Of a stretch of DNA of 64,000 bases, positions 14,686-23,124 are shown piece by piece. This stretch comes from Euptelea pleiosperma (taxonomy: Eukaryota > Streptophyta > Magnoliopsida > Ranunculales > Eupteleaceae). Location of the stretch: NCBI GenBank assembly GCA_035048495.1, contig CM068548.1, positions 1 through 64,000 on the forward strand. Direction: 5' to 3'. The notes below the pieces were generated by a model. The model had not been told where the DNA came from and made no database searches. It was given only the letters and a program-made list of their open reading frames with translations. The translations under genes were made by a program, and so were the position numbers. The stretch's first letter is position 1. Every line of letters begins with the position of its first letter.

Positions 14686-16541
14686 CACAAGTTATAGGCT
14701 TCGGAATGTAATACACCAACTGAGTCCAATTTGAGACGTTGACGAACGGATGGAGCTAACTTGTTTCGACTGTCCCGAATCTTGTTCCAACACTTTAAAT
14801 GTGTTGAAACAATAGTAATGGAAGAATTCGAGTCTAATTACGAGGTCAAGTTGCGAAAAAGTCACAAGTTATAGGCTTCGGAACGCAACACACAAACTGA
14901 GTCCAATTTAAGACGTTGACGAACGGATGGAGCTAACTTGTTTCGACTGTCCCGAATCTTGTTCCAACACTTCAAATGTATTGAAACAATAGTAATACAA
15001 GAGTTTGAGTCCAATTACGAGGTCCGGTTGCAAAAAAGTCACAAGTTATAGGCTTCGGAATGTAACACACAAACTGAGTCCAATTTGAGACGTTGACGAA
15101 CGGATGGAGCTAACTTGTTTCGACTGTCCCGAATCTTGTTCCAACACTTCATATCTGTTGTAACAATAGTAATGGAAGAATTCGAGTCTAATTACGAGGT
15201 CCGGTTGCGAAAAAGTCACAAGTTATAGGCTTCGGAATGTAACACACAAACTTAGTCCAATTAAAGACATTGACGCACTGATGGAGCTAACTTGTTTCGA
15301 CTGTCTCGAATCTTGTTCCAACACTTCAAATGTGTTGAAACAATTGTAATAGAAGAGTTTGAGTCCAATTATGAGGTCCGGTTGCGAAAAAGTCACAAGT
15401 TTTAGGCTTCGGAATGTAACACACAAACTGAGTCCAATTTGAGACATTGACGCATGGATGGAGCTACCTTGTTTCGACTGTCCCAAATATTGTTCCAACA
15501 CTTCATATCTGTTGACACAATAGTAATGGAAGAGTTTGAGTCTAATTGTGAGGTCCGGTAGCGAAAAAGTCACAAGTTATAGGCTTCGGAATGTAACACA
15601 CAAACTGAGTCCAATTTGAGACGTTGACGAACGGATGGAGCTAACTTGTTTCGACTGTCCCGAATCTTGTTCCAACAGTTCAAATGTGTTGAAACAATAG
15701 TAATGGAAGAATTCGAGTCGAATTACGAGGTCCAGTTGCGAAAAAGTCACAAGTTATAGGGTTCGGAACGTAACACACAAACTGAGTCCAATTTGAGACG
15801 TTGACGAACAGATGGAGCTAACTTGTTTCGACTGTCCCGAATCTTGTTCCAACACTTCAAATATGTTGAAACAATAGTAATGGAAGAGTATGAGTCTAAT
15901 TATGAGGTCCGGTTGCAAAAAAGTCACAAGTTATAGGGTTCGGAATGTAACACACAAACTGAGTCCAATTTGAGACGTTGACGAACGGATGGAGCTAACT
16001 TGTTTCGACTGTCCCGAATCTTGTTCCAACACTTCAAATGTGTTGAAACAATAGTAATGGAAGAATTCGAGTCTAATTACGAGGTCCAGTTGCGAAAAAG
16101 TCACAAGTTATAGGGTTCGGAACGTAACACACAAACTGAGTCCAATTTGAGACGTTGACGAACAGATGGAGCTAACTTGTTTCGACTGTCCCGAATCTTG
16201 TTCCAACACTTCAAATATGTTGAAACAATAGTAATGGAAGAGTATGAGTCTAATTATGAGGTCCGGTTGCAAAAAAGTCACAAGTTATAGGCTTCGGAAT
16301 GTAACACACAAACTGAGTCCAATTTGAGACGTTGACGAACGGATGGAGCTAACTTGTTTCGACTGTCCCGAATCTTGTTCCAACACTTCAAATGTGTTGA
16401 AACATTAGTAATGGAAGAATTCGAGTCTAATTACGAGGTCCAGTGGCGAAAAAGTCACAAGTTATAGGGTTCGGAACGTAACACACAAACTGAGTCCAAT
16501 TTGAGACGTTGACGAACGGATGGAGCTAACTTGTTTCGACT

Positions 16542-16546
16542 GTCCC
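16542..16546. repeat. left target-site duplication GTCCC
   Basis: GTCCC of a satellite monomer directly abuts the first LTR base at 16547. The same five bases follow the last LTR base at 36054-36058. Removing the element and one copy restores the normal satellite phrase CGACTGTCCCGAATCTTG. A 5-bp duplication is the usual size for Ty3/gypsy integrases. Confidence 0.95.
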
Positions 16547-16958
16547 TGAAAATAGGATTTTTCCGCGTCGTTGGATCGGAAACCCTAACTTCAACAATAT
16601 TTATAATTATCCGAGACTTTTAACCTGTAAAATGAGCAGTTTTGCATAGTGGCTCGTGTCGGATGTCGATCCGCACTCGGAATTAGTCGGGTTAGTGCAA
16701 TAATGAACATAAAATGACAGATTCGTCCACAGAAATTGCTAATTAATGAGATGAGGCAGATGGAGATTGGGATTAAAACACTCCTTGAGATTTTGAGAAA
16801 ACCATAAAAATTAACAACATTAATGGAATAAACTTAAAAATATAACCATGTCAAAACTTGATGCATTCATTAATCAAAAATAATTGTCAATACAAATCTT
16901 GAATCCAAACCATTACAAAACTACTGAATGAGCTAACTAGAAAGCAACTTAGTGATTT

Positions 16959-17110
16959 GGAGAGAGAGAGAACAAGAGACCTAGAGAGAGAAATTTTATT
17001 GAGAGAAAGAGAAAGCTAGAAAGATCTAGAAAGAGAGAGAGAGAGAGAAAGTTTTAGAGAGAGGACAAGAGTTTAGAGAGAATTAGAGAGCGAGAAGCTA
17101 GAGAGAGAAA
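16959..17110. repeat. GA-rich low-complexity tract in LTR (CT-rich on the sense strand)
   Basis: Irregular AGAGAG runs over ~150 bp, repeated in LTR B (from ~25333) and LTR C (from ~33709). On the element's sense strand it is a CT-rich stretch with several TTTCTAG ends. It could be a 5' leader pyrimidine tract or splice-acceptor-like sequence. Confidence 0.8.
16995..17000 (-). terminator. possible polyadenylation signal AATAAA in terminal LTR
   Basis: AATAAA on the minus strand, in the terminal 3' LTR and downstream of the predicted transcription start. It is the one canonical hexamer I noticed in this part of the LTR. Using it would imply an R region of about 1.2 kb, which is long, and plant signals are loose, so this is only a candidate. 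The same hexamer lies at 25369-25374 and 33745-33750. Confidence 0.25.
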
Positions 17111-17890
17111 GTTACCTCTCGATGCTTACCTTGAGATTTGGGATCGGCATGATGAATGGGCCCATGTGGGTATAGCCCCATTTTACAGTTGAGAAGAGCC
17201 TATCGGTTAGCAAGTGGTGGCTTGGTGTGGAGAAATGTGCACAGCCATTGATGTGGTACGGCCAAGTGGGTGGCTATGCTATTCACGGAGAGGAAAGTAG
17301 ATGGCCTGGGAGGTGATTATGGAGGTAATCACAAGGGCGGAGCTGCAATTGGTGGTGAGGTGCAGACGTTGGTGGAGATCACGGCCTGGTGGTGGTCCTC
17401 ATGGGGAGAGTTGCAGGTTTGCAACACGCTTTGAAGGGGGTAGGAGGGTGTTGTGGCAGCAAGCGTACGGTGGAGATCCAAGGGACGAGGTTCTGGTTGC
17501 TAATTCGGTTGAGGAGTCAGCAGGCAGGGGCGGAGGTGCTTGCATGCGAGGTGGAATAGAAGGAGGAGGCGGTGGTTGGGGGTGCTGATTGCAGGCGAAG
17601 CAAACAGGCGAAGGCGGAGAGAAAGGATGGTGGTGGAGCACGCGGGTCAGCAGCGTGAAGGGCGGACTGGTTGCAGCGGCAGGCGGAGGTGCAAGACAGA
17701 AGGAGGGGAGGAGTGCGGTGGTGGTGTTGCCGGCGTTGGACGGTGGAGCAACGTGAAGGAGGAGTTGGGCGGAGCAGCAACGGTGCTGCATGAGCAGCAG
17801 CAGGCGTCCTAGCAGGTGGCGGCAAAACTAAAGTCGTTCAGCATGGCAGGCGAGGGGGTAAGCCGTGGGGGAGAAGTAAAAAGAAGAACG

Positions 17891-17918
17891 GCCGGAGTTG
17901 CAGGCCTGCAACTCCGGC
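17891..17918. repeat. perfect 28-bp palindrome in LTR A
   Basis: Two 14-bp arms, GCCGGAGTTGCAGG and its exact reverse complement, meet without a spacer. The same 14-mer recurs alone at 18065-18078. Copies of the palindrome are in LTR B (26265-26292) and LTR C (34641-34668). In RNA it would form a strong hairpin within the transcribed part of the LTR. Confidence 0.9.
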
Positions 17919-18207
17919 GGAAGCAAAGAAGAAGAAGAAGAAGAAAAAGAAGAAGAAGAAGAAAGAGAAAAAAAAAAGAAGGGGATGACGGTTCGTGGTG
18001 TGGTGATGGTGGTGAGATAGAAGAGGAGAAGGGCGGAAGAGAAGAAGGCGTGGAAGATGAACCTGCCGGAGTTGCAGGTTCTCGCCGGAAAAGGAGAAGA
18101 TGAAGAAGAAGAAAGGAAGAAGAAGAAAGAAAGGAAAAGAAGGAGAAGGAGGAGAGGAAAATGTAGGGAACGATTTTGGGGAAGGAGAGGAGGAGAGGGG
18201 AGAGGGA

Positions 18208-18243
18208 TTAGGGTTCGAACGAACCCTTCTCCTTCCTCTTATA
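18208..18243 (-). promoter_or_regulatory. LTR A core promoter: TATA-like box and telo-box
   Basis: On the minus strand TTTATAAGAGG (TATAAG at 18243-18238) is followed ~25 bp later by AACCCTAA (18215-18208), a telo-box. Downstream there is a CT-rich stretch resembling a plant Y patch or pyrimidine-rich leader. A start near 18210 is predicted from the TATA spacing only. In this terminal LTR the promoter would fire out into the satellite to the left. Confidence 0.45.
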
Positions 18244-18248
18244 AAGCT

Positions 18249-18274
18249 CCCTATTTCCATTAATGGAAATAGGG
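18249..18274. repeat. perfect 26-bp palindrome beside the TATA-like box (LTR A)
   Basis: CCCTATTTCCATT joined directly to its exact reverse complement. It lies 5 bp upstream (sense direction) of the TATA-like box and next to the A and T runs at ~18288-18341. Copies are in LTR B (26623-26648) and LTR C (34999-35024). It could be a dimeric transcription-factor site or a cruciform-prone element. Confidence 0.9.
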
Positions 18275-18301
18275 TATTTTTTTAAATAAAAAAAAAATAT
18301 T

Positions 18302-18344
<43 letters not shown>

Positions 18345-18459
18345 TAAAATGCTACTTTTCTATGGGGAATCTCCCCAATTAGTGGACCCCCCATTTAATT
18401 AAAATTATTTTTGAAATTCGCGGGGTCCACTAACTGGTCGGACAGCGGGTCGATGCTGA

Positions 18460-19043
18460 TGGGCCCGGCTACTGGCCCACATGGACTGATGATGTCCATC
18501 GTCTCACAAGATGATGTGACAGGCATTCTGAAGGCGATCGGATGGATGGTGACTTGATTGGGACCCAGATTGGTAGATCGACGGATCTAGAGAGATCCAA
18601 CGGTCCGATTGAAGATCCAACGGTCCGATGGAAGATCCAACGGTCAGAAAGCTAAGGGAGATGAGATAGAGCCGATGGGCAGGAGTTCTGGGGTTAGGTC
18701 AGTAGATTCGAGGACCGAGAGATGAAGAGAGAGAGAATAAGGAGAGATGAGAGAAAAAGTATCAAAAAAAATGGAAAAAAGCACTGGCGGAGGGTCTGGA
18801 ACCCTGTTCTTCACTGCGACCATCCTCACGCTTCTCCAGTAGAGTCGACTATCATTCTTTGCTGACTCATGTGGCTTTAAACGCTTTGGTCCGTCTCTTG
18901 GTCATTGGCTCTCCGGCTCTCTTCGTTCTTTGGGCCGACTTTATGGTCCTCTTATTCAGCCCATATTTGGCCCATATCTTCTAGTCATAGCATGTGGGCT
19001 CTTTAAGCTTTGATAATGGGCTTTCATGATCGATTTGGGCCCA
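18460..19043 (-). promoter_or_regulatory. LTR A U3 element cluster: site II motifs
   Basis: Nine TGGGCC/TGGGCT motifs in either orientation, starting at 18460, 18474, 18931, 18958, 18969, 18995, 19017, 19036 and 19038. These match plant site II elements, bound by TCP factors in promoters of PCNA, ribosomal protein and other proliferation genes. Three MSA repeats sit inside the cluster. Function is inferred from motif identity. Confidence 0.5.
18593..18652. promoter_or_regulatory. three tandem MSA-type (MYB3R) repeats, LTR A
   Basis: Three 20-bp units, each starting AGATCCAACGGTC, at 18593, 18613 and 18633. The plant mitosis-specific activator consensus is YCYAACGGYYA. The third unit (TCCAACGGTCA) matches all 11 positions; the first two match 10 of 11. 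MSA elements bind three-repeat MYB factors and confer G2/M transcription in B-type cyclin promoters. Confidence 0.6.
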
Positions 19044-19302
19044 CAAGTCTTGAGAATCGTCCCATCGGGTTTCCTGCGACAGAAGAAGCGCGTAATGAGA
19101 CTTTATCAGAACGGCTTAATATCTAGACTTTCGAAAATGTGTTTAATGCATGCAAATATACCATTTCGTCCAGAAAAGTGTGTTCTACGCAACAGAAGAG
19201 ACTCTTACGTAGAAAAGTAGGTAAATAGAGTATTTTACGTAGGAGAATGCAATAACGCTAAAAGGATAATTGCTTAAAATAAGCACTTTTGAGCGAATAT
19301 CA

Positions 19303-19314
19303 CAACCCCCAACC
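19303..19314 (-). other. polypurine tract of left unit
   Basis: GGTTGGGGGTTG on the minus strand abuts the LTR start TGATATTCGC. It is the expected primer for plus-strand DNA synthesis. It is G-rich, with Ts interrupting the purines. Confidence 0.75.
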
Positions 19315-20840
19315 AGCATATTGCCAATCCTTGGCAATTAGTGCGAAATAAATGAGCTTAAAAGGGCTCTGCACATGCTGCACACTTTTTCATATTAGCT
19401 CCGGGAAAACACCGTTCGTCAAATCATTGAATGGATGCAAAAACAGTTACATGCTAGCGAAGAGTTGGAAAGTATTTGCAAGACTACAGACTGATAATCA
19501 TGACCCAGAATAGTCAGACTCTGCGTGTGTGTGTGCTCAACATTCTCATCATCCGACAGTAAAGATTTCTAGATCACCTCTAAGTTTTTATGCCTCGACC
19601 TCAAATCTCACACGTTTAGCACTCAGAATAGAATCACACAAGAAGGGTTTTCTTCTTTTCTCTCAATTTATATGTGAGGAGATGTATTGATATATGAAAG
19701 CAAAGATCTCACATATGTATTATTTGAAGGAAGGACATCTTTAACAGAAGAAGATCTCATGATTGGAATACCACTTCACTCGGGAACGTTAGATCAAACT
19801 CTATAGCTTCTCCTTCTCCAATCTCCACATTTTATGATCGTGCTATCCTAGAATCAAGTAGGACTTTCCTGGGTTGTAATGAGGCTTAGGTCAGGTGTAG
19901 AGAGATAAAGGAATACAGGATTTCAAAGATCTTGAGAGGATATTGCCATTTTCTTGAATTTTTCCTGTGACGTAACACCATTATCTGGTTCTTTTTCCTT
20001 TTTTCGTATTTTTCTCTTTTTCTTGATATTTCTGAGACTGCTCAATTTCTTTTCAGCTCTTCTTCATACTTTCTTTTCATATTTTGTTTTCAGCTTGAAC
20101 CACTTTCTTTTCCTTTTGATTCTTCTTCTTTACTTTTCTTTTCACGGTACACCCACATCAGTTATTCTTTTGTCCTTCTCAAAAGTAGGGTAGCTAGTAA
20201 CACTTCGTAGCTGAACTGGGTTTTTGGTTAATGGGCTTACAAAGAAAAGGCTTTTATAGAAGGGTTCAAGGGGTTTCTAGTGAAGTATAATTCAGGTGAG
20301 TAAAAAGGCTGAATGGTTCAGAAAAAAATGGCCTAAATCATTTTCTAGGGTTTGCACTATCATGTATACTGTCTTGACTGGATACAAAGAAGGTTCTGTC
20401 GTAGTAATCCAATGTTGATGTCGTTCTGAGTTCCATGATCGAAGCAAAAGATAATGAGATCTCTCAACGAATATTGCGGGCATGAAGAATAGTGAGTCAT
20501 CCATTGACTCGGGATTATTGTATAACTCTCTAAAATGATTAAAGGCTCGAAAGCTCACTGGGTTAGGTCTCCACAATTATTCTTATAGGATCTCTAGAGT
20601 TTCAAAACTTAGGACGACTCTGATGTTGATAGTGTACAATTGTGCCAAATCTGAGTTTTTCTGAGTTTTCAAACCTGCTGTAGCCATGCTTGACTTGATT
20701 CAACGCTAACTTTAAACAAAAATTGACATCCTCAATACTGACTTAACGGAGGTTTTCAGCTAATCAAAGTCAGGGTATTTGACACATTTTTGAAATTCTA
20801 GAAAACTTTTGGAGAACATCGGAAATCACCCCAAAAACAA

Positions 20841-20876
<36 letters not shown>

Positions 20877-21279
20877 TATTTATCAAAAGGAATACATGAG
20901 TTTTGGTAAATACCCACCCCCAACCAAAATATAGCACCGTCCTCGGTGCTCATGACCGGGACATAAAATGATAACAAATCAGTGATGATGATGCAAAGAT
21001 TCAGGAAGGATGTTACCAAGTCGGCAAAAACTCGACAGTGTGTGATACCTGATGATTGGGAGAATGAATGTACCTGCATTTTTAGAGATATAACAATAAT
21101 CACAAATGCATGAGACTCATGTACTCTAGGAATACCGGAATTGCCTTTCCGAAAGCGCTAAGTTTTACGTCTTCAGCCAGACATGATGGGGGTATATCAA
21201 GTACCCCCAACCAGGATAAAACTCATGGAGACTGAGTGAATCTGCAGTCTTCCTGACACCTAAGGTGGAACGGAGACAA
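19315..21279 (-). other. 3' internal non-coding region of left unit
   Basis: About 2 kb between the ORF stop and the polypurine tract. It holds a 31-nt T run on the plus strand (20843-20873, a poly(A) on the sense strand) and two extra GGTTGGGGGT motifs (near 21203-21213 and 20916-20925). There are also short AT-rich or pyrimidine-rich frames, including a 94-codon frame at 20292-20576 that I do not recognise. No reverse transcriptase, RNase H, integrase or chromodomain motif is visible. In an autonomous element this space would carry pol and more. Confidence 0.7.
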
Positions 21280-23124
21280 CTATCCTATCCCTTGTCTAGG
21301 TATACCTGTGTAGAACAGGTCTTTCTCAGTGTAGACTGAGAGAAGGGCATTGAGCAGACCGACAAAAGTACGGAGTTGATCTGGGAGGGATCGAAGCTTC
21401 TCAGTAAAGATTGAGAGGAGAGTAGGAGTGGTTTCTCTGACCAGACCCGCAAAAACATTTAATTCCTCGGGGAGGGATAGAAGCTTCTCAGTAAAGACTG
21501 AGAGGGGAGTAGTAGTGGGTTCTCTGACCGTGGTTAGCAGAGCCGCAAACTCATTGAGTTTTGCGGGAATGTATCTGAATGGAGCAAACTCCTGCAGATC
21601 AGTAATACCAGAATTGTCTGACTCTGAGATGAAGTCAGACTCACAGTGTTCATGACACTTGGATAATATATCTTCGGGAGAGTCCTGAATTAGACTCTCT
21701 ACGGCGCACGGGTCATCGATAATATCGATGTGGGGTGACGGGTGAAAACTGTTGACCTCTTTCTCGATGTTTCCTAATGTGATAGGGATGTTCCAATCCC
21801 TGCACTCAATATGTTCCTCCTGGGTGGGGATCGGTAGGTCCAGGATAGCGGGAGGTCCATTTTCTAGACACGGCTCTACGGTGGGAATGTCTGTAACCAG
21901 TGCAGAGGTAGAATCATCAGAGATAGAGATGGAACTGAGTTCCTCTGTGCTCGGTCTAGAAGTTGGTGCTGTTAAGGGCACCATAGATGGAGACACGGGT
22001 TCATCACTATTATTGCACAATCCAAGGGAGGTGGGGAGGAACGGTAGATCTATGACAGCAGGGATCCTACGATCGAGACAAAACTCAGTGTCATGATGAT
22101 CATCTTCAGGGTCCAGGTTAGAAGGAGCAGTGGGAGAGTGAGAAATAGGTTGCTCTGAGGTAGGTTCAGGATGTGGTGCTTTTAAAGGCACCGAAGAAGG
22201 AAACACTGGCTCCTCAATAGTCTGGCTCGATCTAGGGGTGGGTACAACTTCTATTTCTTCCTCACAATGGTGGTACTGGGTCCAATTGTGCGGCTCGTCA
22301 TTATAGACAGTGGCCATATCATTCTCCTCAAGATAGGCTAGTGGTGGGCTAGTGAATTTGACTTCCTCTCTCTCATTTTCTAATTGAACTAGACGTTGCT
22401 CCAAGCTCTCCAGAGATAGCTGTTGTTGGTGCTCTAGTCCTTTGAAATACTGTTGTTGCTGGGCAATGTACTGAGAGAGAAGGTCCTCTAGGCCGGGTTT
22501 AGTAGCCAACGGAGGTGGTTCAGCCAATGGGAGCTGAGGTGGCAACTCTTGATTGTAGTCCGACTGGGTATGAAAGTTGTAAGGCAAAGTGGAGTCTGGG
22601 ACTAGTTGCTGACTCTGAAAATCCTGAGGGGCCCACTGTTGATCAGAATAGTCATTCTGTGGATATGACGGGTATTGGGATTGCGAGTATTGCCAGTCAT
22701 ACTCTCCATTGGGTTGATGGAACCCGGAAGGATAATTATCCTGAGGCAGTTGCTGCGGGAGGGCAGACTGTTCCCAACCAAAGTTATGGTGACTCCTATT
22801 ATCTGGATAATAAGTGTTGTCATAGGAGGTCTGCAATGGGGAGGGAAAGGTACAGACATCTTGCTGGATAGGAGGGTAATATCCTACAGACTGGGAATGG
22901 TACAGAGGTTGCTGGACTGCGGCACGAAGGGCAGAGACTGAATTTTTAAGCTCTTGGAGTACAGAATTGTACTCCGGATCTTGGTGATTATCATACCCTG
23001 TAGAAGTGTGCGAGACTGGAGTATCATGATGATACGCAGAATTGTCATACCATTGTTGAGAGTGATCACCTCGATTCTCACAGAAACTGTAGTAGGTCTC
23101 ATACAGAGGCCTTTCATCTGCCAT
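21280..23124 (-). CDS. Gag-like low-complexity protein of the retrotransposon (left unit)
   Basis: A single uninterrupted 614-residue frame, the only long one in the internal region. Residues 1-205 are rich in Tyr, Gln, Pro and Asn. A HxNFxW-type motif (residues 113-117) recalls the stretch after the capsid region in Athila/Tat Gag. Residues 211-255 (LEDLLSQYI, then Gln-rich, ending LEQRLVQLE) look like the amphipathic, coiled-coil-like segment found near the C-terminus of such Gags. Residues 305-361 are repeated at 375-431, exactly 70 residues apart (EPVxPSxVPLxAP ... PAxxDLP). The tail (523-601) holds three degenerate repeats with cores LNEFAALL/LNVFAGLV/LRTFVGLL and LSVFTEKL/LSIFTEKL/LSVYTEK. 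No CCHC zinc knuckle, protease D(S/T)G or pol motif is present. The start is the first Met of the frame, ~1.8 kb below the primer binding site. It is probably a truncated or degenerate Gag derivative; a function is not established. Confidence 0.7.
   Translation of the reverse strand: MADERPLYETYYSFCENRGDHSQQWYDNSAYHHDTPVSHTSTGYDNHQDPEYNSVLQELKNSVSALRAAVQQPLYHSQSVGYYPPIQQDVCTFPSPLQTSYDNTYYPDNRSHHNFGWEQSALPQQLPQDNYPSGFHQPNGEYDWQYSQSQYPSYPQNDYSDQQWAPQDFQSQQLVPDSTLPYNFHTQSDYNQELPPQLPLAEPPPLATKPGLEDLLSQYIAQQQQYFKGLEHQQQLSLESLEQRLVQLENEREEVKFTSPPLAYLEENDMATVYNDEPHNWTQYHHCEEEIEVVPTPRSSQTIEEPVFPSSVPLKAPHPEPTSEQPISHSPTAPSNLDPEDDHHDTEFCLDRRIPAVIDLPFLPTSLGLCNNSDEPVSPSMVPLTAPTSRPSTEELSSISISDDSTSALVTDIPTVEPCLENGPPAILDLPIPTQEEHIECRDWNIPITLGNIEKEVNSFHPSPHIDIIDDPCAVESLIQDSPEDILSKCHEHCESDFISESDNSGITDLQEFAPFRYIPAKLNEFAALLTTVREPTTTPLSVFTEKLLSLPEELNVFAGLVRETTPTLLSIFTEKLRSLPDQLRTFVGLLNALLSVYTEKDLFYTGIPRQGIG

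Larger units (their letters stand above)
11931..16546. repeat. 177-bp satellite array, mixed monomers up to the retroelement insertion
   Basis: Continuous 177-bp satellite monomers of the GACGAACGG subfamily. Many carry an EcoRI site (GAAGAATTCGAG), and they alternate with TATGAG and GTTTGAG variants. The array breaks at 16546 inside a monomer, between CTGTCCC and GAATCTTG, where the LTR element entered. No coding or RNA gene is seen. Confidence 0.92.
16547..19302 (-). repeat. LTR A (terminal 3' LTR in element orientation), 2,756 bp
   Basis: Reads TGATATTCGC...CCTATTTTCA on the minus strand, with canonical TG/CA ends. From low to high coordinates it holds: a GA-rich (CT on the sense strand) tract at 16959-17110; a GC-rich purine region around 17300-18200 with (GAA)n near 17926-17981; a 28-bp palindrome at 17891-17918; a telo-box and TATA-like box; a 26-bp palindrome; a 10-A run and 33-T run near 18288-18341; three MSA repeats; and site II motifs up to 19043. 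The low-complexity frames in it (Arg-, Pro- or Phe-rich) are not credible genes. Confidence 0.95.

Noticed and set aside
1..16546. CRISPR-like regular repeats
   Set aside because: The entire 177-bp unit is repeated with no unique spacers; this is satellite DNA.
17301..18285. Overlapping Arg-, Pro-, Phe- and Lys-rich frames on both strands of the LTR (also in LTRs B and C)
   Set aside because: Products of purine/pyrimidine-skewed low-complexity DNA such as (GAA)n; frames overlap on both strands and show no domain.
19954..20193. Phe/Leu-rich 79-codon plus-strand frame resembling a membrane peptide
   Set aside because: Caused by a T-rich stretch; it is antisense to the element and has no supporting context.
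21428..22941. Plus-strand frames of 75-118 codons opposite the Gag-like ORF, and minus frames of 77-85 codons overlapping it
   Set aside because: Antisense or alternative-frame shadows of the 614-codon ORF with no recognisable features.
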